DNA of 8,598 bases from assembly GCA_003489085.1 (NCBI GenBank), contig DNJM01000157.1, positions 639-9,236 on the forward strand, written 5' to 3'. The position numbers and the translations under genes were made by a program. The DNA comes from Lachnospiraceae bacterium (GTDB taxonomy: Bacteria; Bacillota; Clostridia; Lachnospirales; Lachnospiraceae). Shown here piece after piece: positions 5,713-8,598 of the stretch (position 1 is the first letter of the stretch; each line of letters opens with the position of its first letter). The notes under the pieces were generated by a model. It worked only from the letters and a program-made list of their open reading frames with translations, had not been told where the DNA came from and did no database searches.

Positions 5713-6236
5713 TCCGGAAGCTGGCTGTTATCAGTAAATGGACTGCGATAGTAATTTTGCTGGTCTATTGGATCGGATCTTTGCCGTTTGTGGGATGCTT
5801 TGGAGAATATCGGATCTGCTGTATTATGTCAGGCAGCATGGAACCTTTGATTCAGACGGGCAGTCTGGTATTTGTAAAGCCTGCTCAGGAGTATGCCGTA
5901 GGCGATATTATAACATATCGTTGCGGAGAGACCAGCGTGACCCACAGAATTGTGAAAAAGACAGAAGAGGGATATGTGACGAAGGGGGATGCTAACCCGG
6001 CTCCGGATCTGGAAATAATCCGGAAGGAACATATTATCGGGAGGGCAGCGCCTCTTTGGGGAAATACCTTTTGTTTACCGTGGGCAGGATACATCCGGAT
6101 GGTACTTTATGACTGCAGAATAGAACTGATACTGACAGCCGGAGGGCTTCTGCTGGTCAGCTTATGGGCGGAATGGACAGATAACAAAGGCAGGCAAGCC
6201 ATAATAGGAAAAGTGAAATCAGGAAAACAAGAATAA
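5709..6236 (+). CDS. sipW: SipW-type signal peptidase I (Ser/His dyad)
   Basis: This 175-residue membrane signal peptidase belongs to the ER/archaeal-type branch of type I signal peptidases, like B. subtilis SipW, which matures TasA. Catalytic Ser43 is in CIMSGSMEPLIQTGS. In place of the bacterial Lys there is His79 in TSVTHRIV, and the acidic block KGDANPAPD (Asp94, Asp100) completes the site. A membrane helix spans about residues 11-28, and a second at about 138-155 leaves a basic cytoplasmic tail. I chose ATG 5709 because it overlaps the adhesin stop (ATGA at 5709-5712) and precedes the membrane helix. An upstream ATG at 5628 would add 27 non-hydrophobic residues inside the adhesin gene. 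No strong ribosome binding site is seen, so translation probably depends on coupling. Its likely clients are the three proteins that follow. Confidence 0.93.
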   Translation: MIRKLAVISKWTAIVILLVYWIGSLPFVGCFGEYRICCIMSGSMEPLIQTGSLVFVKPAQEYAVGDIITYRCGETSVTHRIVKKTEEGYVTKGDANPAPDLEIIRKEHIIGRAAPLWGNTFCLPWAGYIRMVLYDCRIELILTAGGLLLVSLWAEWTDNKGRQAIIGKVKSGKQE

Positions 6237-6277
6237 AATATACAAAAAATATGAATGGACAGGAAAGGAAAACAGTA

Positions 6278-7273
6278 ATGAAATCAGAAAAAAGAACAGA
6301 AAAAAAGGCAATATGGAACAGAAAAAAAGCAGCGGCAGTAGTGGCAGCCATCGGACTGACGGCAGCCGGATCCGCCATCTGGATGTCTCAGATGCCATCC
6401 TTCGCATACCTGACGGATCATGGCTCTTTGGTAAATCGATTTACACAGGGAAAGCTGGAAATTATTCCACAGGAACCAAAATGGCCGGGAGATCAGGAGG
6501 CAGCTGCACCGGGAGATGTGGTTGCAAAGAATCCGATGGTACAGGCAGCGGACGGATGCGAAGTACCAGCCTATGTATATTTGCAGGTGAAAGTGCCATA
6601 CGGAATGGCGACTCAGGTCAATGATGATGGTACATTGTATGATAAAGATATTAATGGAGTGCGTGTAGAACGTCTGCACCAGCTTCTGACCTTCGGAGTG
6701 GGTGAACCCAAAAAGAGTACCGTGGATGGAACAGAGCATTTTTTGGTAGGAGAACACTATCAGGTGGATGCAGACAGTGCAGCATTGGATACAGAAGGAC
6801 ATGGTCTGACTGCGCATATTGGAAATGGTGCAAAGGAATGGACACTGCTTCGTACGGAAATTACAGGCCCGGCAAAGGGAGATGCAAAACAGATCAAGGG
6901 ATACGTAGTATATACCTATTCTTATAACAGCATGCTGGCGGATACGGATCATGCGACTGTGAAGAAGAAGTATGCGGAAGCCATGGCCAAGGGGCGTATT
7001 GTAAAAGCAACCATATCCTTGTTTGAGCAGGTTCGAATGCTGAATTGTATTGAAGGGCAGTTGGAGGATGTTACCATGCAGATGCCGGTCAAAGCATTTG
7101 CCATTCAGGCTCCGCATACCGGAAATGACAGCGACATGGACAGCAATGCACTTCCGGAGACAACGGATGCGGTGATCCGATATGCCAAAACTGCCTTTGA
7201 AAAGTATGCAGGTCAGAATGCGGATAATGGTACAGCAGCCGTGGATGCCGGCAATTTCATGGTTAAGGAATAG
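6278..7273 (+). CDS. TasA/camelysin-like protein with SipW-dependent signal peptide (subunit 1)
   Basis: This 331-residue exported protein has a Lys/Arg-rich start (residues 2-17) and a hydrophobic stretch (18-38). It then has the SipW-client signature SFA-YLTD (41-47) followed by NRFTQGKLEI (53-62), matching the TasA pattern in which the cut falls just before the tyrosine. The mature part reads like the TasA/camelysin (CalY) beta-sandwich: a proline/glycine strand region PGDVVAKNPMVQ, then VPAYVYLQVKVPYG, and near the end MQMPVKAFAIQA, a repeated feature of SipW-client proteins. TasA proteins polymerise into matrix fibres by donor-strand exchange; that this one does so is inference. ATG 6278 is favoured over ATG 6251 because AAAGG (6264-6268) lies nine bases upstream. 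The gap to sipW is 41 bases with no terminator. Confidence 0.85.
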   Translation: MKSEKRTEKKAIWNRKKAAAVVAAIGLTAAGSAIWMSQMPSFAYLTDHGSLVNRFTQGKLEIIPQEPKWPGDQEAAAPGDVVAKNPMVQAADGCEVPAYVYLQVKVPYGMATQVNDDGTLYDKDINGVRVERLHQLLTFGVGEPKKSTVDGTEHFLVGEHYQVDADSAALDTEGHGLTAHIGNGAKEWTLLRTEITGPAKGDAKQIKGYVVYTYSYNSMLADTDHATVKKKYAEAMAKGRIVKATISLFEQVRMLNCIEGQLEDVTMQMPVKAFAIQAPHTGNDSDMDSNALPETTDAVIRYAKTAFEKYAGQNADNGTAAVDAGNFMVKE

Positions 7274-7304
7274 ACGGATATAGAGTCTGAAAGGAGGAAC
7301 AGAG

Positions 7305-7910
7305 GTGGAAAGACGCCGGATAAGAAGAAAATGGCAGTTACTGGGATGTCTGCTGTTAGGCCTGTCTCTGGCAGCAGGGGGAACGGCATTTTGTTCATTT
7401 GCCTTTCGTACAGATTCCGGGCTTCTGCAGAACCGGATAACGGAAGGTCATAATACAACATCAATTGTGGAAGTTTTTCCGGAACAGACAGTGGAACCAG
7501 GAGAAAACGCAGATATCCGGAAACAGGTGTGGATTGGAAACGAAAAGAAAAGTACAAACGTAACCTGTTATGTGCGTGCAAGGATCAGCTATAGCAGCAG
7601 TGACCTTGGTGCATATGAGGTAAAAGGTATGGCGGCAGACTGGCATCTGGCAGAAGATGGATATTATTATTATAGTCAACCAGTACCACCGGGAGAGAAG
7701 ACGGAGGCACTTATGACAGGCCTGAAAATATTATCGGGAGAGACAGCAGAAGCGGATGAAAACAAAAGGGAAATTCTCATGGAAGAGCTGGAGATTCAAA
7801 TTTATGAAGAGAGCTGTCAGGCGAAGGATCCGGAAACTCAAAAGCTGTGGTCCTGGAAGGAAGCGTGGTATCATGCCCTGAACCGGGAGGTGAAGTTGAT
7901 TGAAGCATAG
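7305..7910 (+). CDS. SipW-dependent signal peptide protein, TasA-like (subunit 2)
   Basis: This 201-residue exported protein starts with GTG at 7305, fixed by AAAGGAGG (7290-7297) seven bases upstream. The Arg-rich start MERRRIRRK is followed by a Gly/Leu hydrophobic stretch (11-30). A SipW-client signature then follows: SFA-FRTD (31-37), with NRITEG (43-48) in place of the usual N-x-F-x-x-G. The mature part has EVFPEQTVEPGENADIRKQV, CYVRARISY and the block EDGYYYYSQPVPPGEKTEAL, which recurs in small clostridial SipW clients. It is much shorter than subunit 1 and shares only the signal and the general pattern, so it is likely a different structural part (minor subunit, initiator or anchor) rather than a recent duplicate. 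The function is inferred from context. Its 3' end overlaps the next gene by 11 bases. Confidence 0.82.
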   Translation: MERRRIRRKWQLLGCLLLGLSLAAGGTAFCSFAFRTDSGLLQNRITEGHNTTSIVEVFPEQTVEPGENADIRKQVWIGNEKKSTNVTCYVRARISYSSSDLGAYEVKGMAADWHLAEDGYYYYSQPVPPGEKTEALMTGLKILSGETAEADENKREILMEELEIQIYEESCQAKDPETQKLWSWKEAWYHALNREVKLIEA

Positions 7911-8598
7911 AATTGGAGCAGCAGCGGGATTTTCGATTATGTTGATTCTACTGACGACAGGTGCAGTGATGGCATATCGAAGCAGCACAGTCCGGATTAC
8001 AAACAGAATTGAAACAGGAGATATTGATATTGACATTTTGCAAAATGGTCAGACGGAAGGAGCAAAAAAGACACTTGCAGACAAAGTCATTCCAGGTGAT
8101 GTAGTCCCGGATGAAGTCAGTATACGGAATCTGGCCAGGGACTGTTATGTACGGATAAAAGTAGGGTTTGCAGATTCGGAAGAGAAGCAGGATGAACAAA
8201 AGTGGAAGCAGCTTGATAAAACAGCATTGGGAGGCATCGGAGAGGGCTGGATAGAAAAAGGAGACTACTACTATTTTACAGAGCCGGTCAGAACCGGAGA
8301 AGAAATTCCATTCTTAAAATCCGTTTCCATACCGGAGTCCTGGACAGAACAGACGATGGACTGTGAGACTGGTCTGGATATTACAGCGGAAGCAGTACAG
8401 GCTATTCATTTCATACCGGATTATCGTTCAGAAGAGCCATGGGGAAATACAAAGATCGAGTTGTGTGTGCATAAAAATACTGGAGAAGAGCAGCAAGAGG
8501 AAAAACGGTATCAGGATCTGTCCGTGACATTGGAAGGGGAGGCTGCCAGACTTATGGTATTTCCTGCAGATTTCTTCAGCAATTTAAAGGAACTGATG
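7900..8598 (+). CDS. SipW-dependent signal peptide protein, TasA-like (subunit 3), cut by the window end
   Basis: This frame is open for 233 codons to the last base, so the C-terminus is missing. It starts with TTG at 7900: GGAGGT (7886-7891) lies eight bases upstream, and the resulting protein begins MKHRIGAAAGFSIMLILLTT, a proper signal sequence. The SipW-client signature is VMA-YRSSTV (23-31) followed by NRIETGDIDIDI (35-46). Typical family blocks follow: VIPGDVVPDEVSIRN, CYVRIKVGF and EKGDYYYFTEPVRTGEEIPF. Beyond residue 140 the frame continues with LDITAEAVQAIHFIPDYRSE, the family's repeated 'AxAIQ'-like position, and then about 65 further residues (roughly 170-233) without a family match I know. 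Its overlap with subunit 2 indicates translational coupling. Confidence 0.82.
   Translation, partial: MKHRIGAAAGFSIMLILLTTGAVMAYRSSTVRITNRIETGDIDIDILQNGQTEGAKKTLADKVIPGDVVPDEVSIRNLARDCYVRIKVGFADSEEKQDEQKWKQLDKTALGGIGEGWIEKGDYYYFTEPVRTGEEIPFLKSVSIPESWTEQTMDCETGLDITAEAVQAIHFIPDYRSEEPWGNTKIELCVHKNTGEEQQEEKRYQDLSVTLEGEAARLMVFPADFFSNLKELM

Noticed and set aside
6284..7117. Long open frame of 277 codons on the minus strand
   Set aside because: It lies wholly antisense to the first TasA-like gene, has a Cys/His/Phe-rich composition typical of reverse-frame translation, and lacks a ribosome binding site. The plus-strand gene has clear family motifs.
1..8598. CRISPR array, insertion sequence or transposase
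   Set aside because: No regularly spaced long repeats, terminal inverted repeats or transposase motifs were seen on either strand.

Overview
The window looks like a chromosomal segment of a Gram-positive Clostridia, most likely a Lachnospiraceae gut anaerobe. The support is moderate GC, strong AAGGAGG-type ribosome binding sites, a tRNA without an encoded CCA, the rnhB-yraN-pgeF housekeeping run, and a SipW/TasA-like secretion module of the Firmicutes type. The species cannot be named from this sequence alone.

Region 1 (1-2586) is ordinary core genome on the + strand: the 3' end of rnhB (RNase HII), yraN (nuclease-fold UPF0102 protein), pgeF/yfiH (laccase-fold multicopper-oxidase-like or purine nucleoside phosphorylase family protein), and a small MscS-type mechanosensitive channel. 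Region 2 (2587-2773) is a self-contained tRNA-Thr(CGT) unit with a near-consensus promoter and an intrinsic terminator.

Region 3 (2774-3852) is regulatory in character. A strong extended -10 promoter is followed by a leader of about 130-200 nt. Next comes a small helical protein with a C-terminal helix-turn-helix resembling sigma-region-4/phage ArpU-type proteins; its best ribosome binding site points to an ATT start. Directly after it lie tandem 10-bp repeats (TGACGTAACA-like), an intrinsic terminator, and about 200 nt of leader with possible tiny ORFs.

Region 4 (3853-8598, running off the right edge) is a tightly packed operon for exported surface proteins. Its first gene encodes a secreted adhesin with a variant thioester-like domain and two CnaB-type isopeptide domains, but with no LPXTG or membrane anchor. 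A SipW-type Ser/His signal peptidase follows, overlapping it by ATGA. Then come three different proteins with SipW-dependent-type signal peptides of the TasA/camelysin kind, the last one cut by the window end. The inferred model is that the peptidase matures the three TasA-like subunits, which form an extracellular fibre or matrix that carries or displays the adhesin without a sortase. The upstream HTH protein is the obvious candidate regulator. This operon is the most interesting part of the window.
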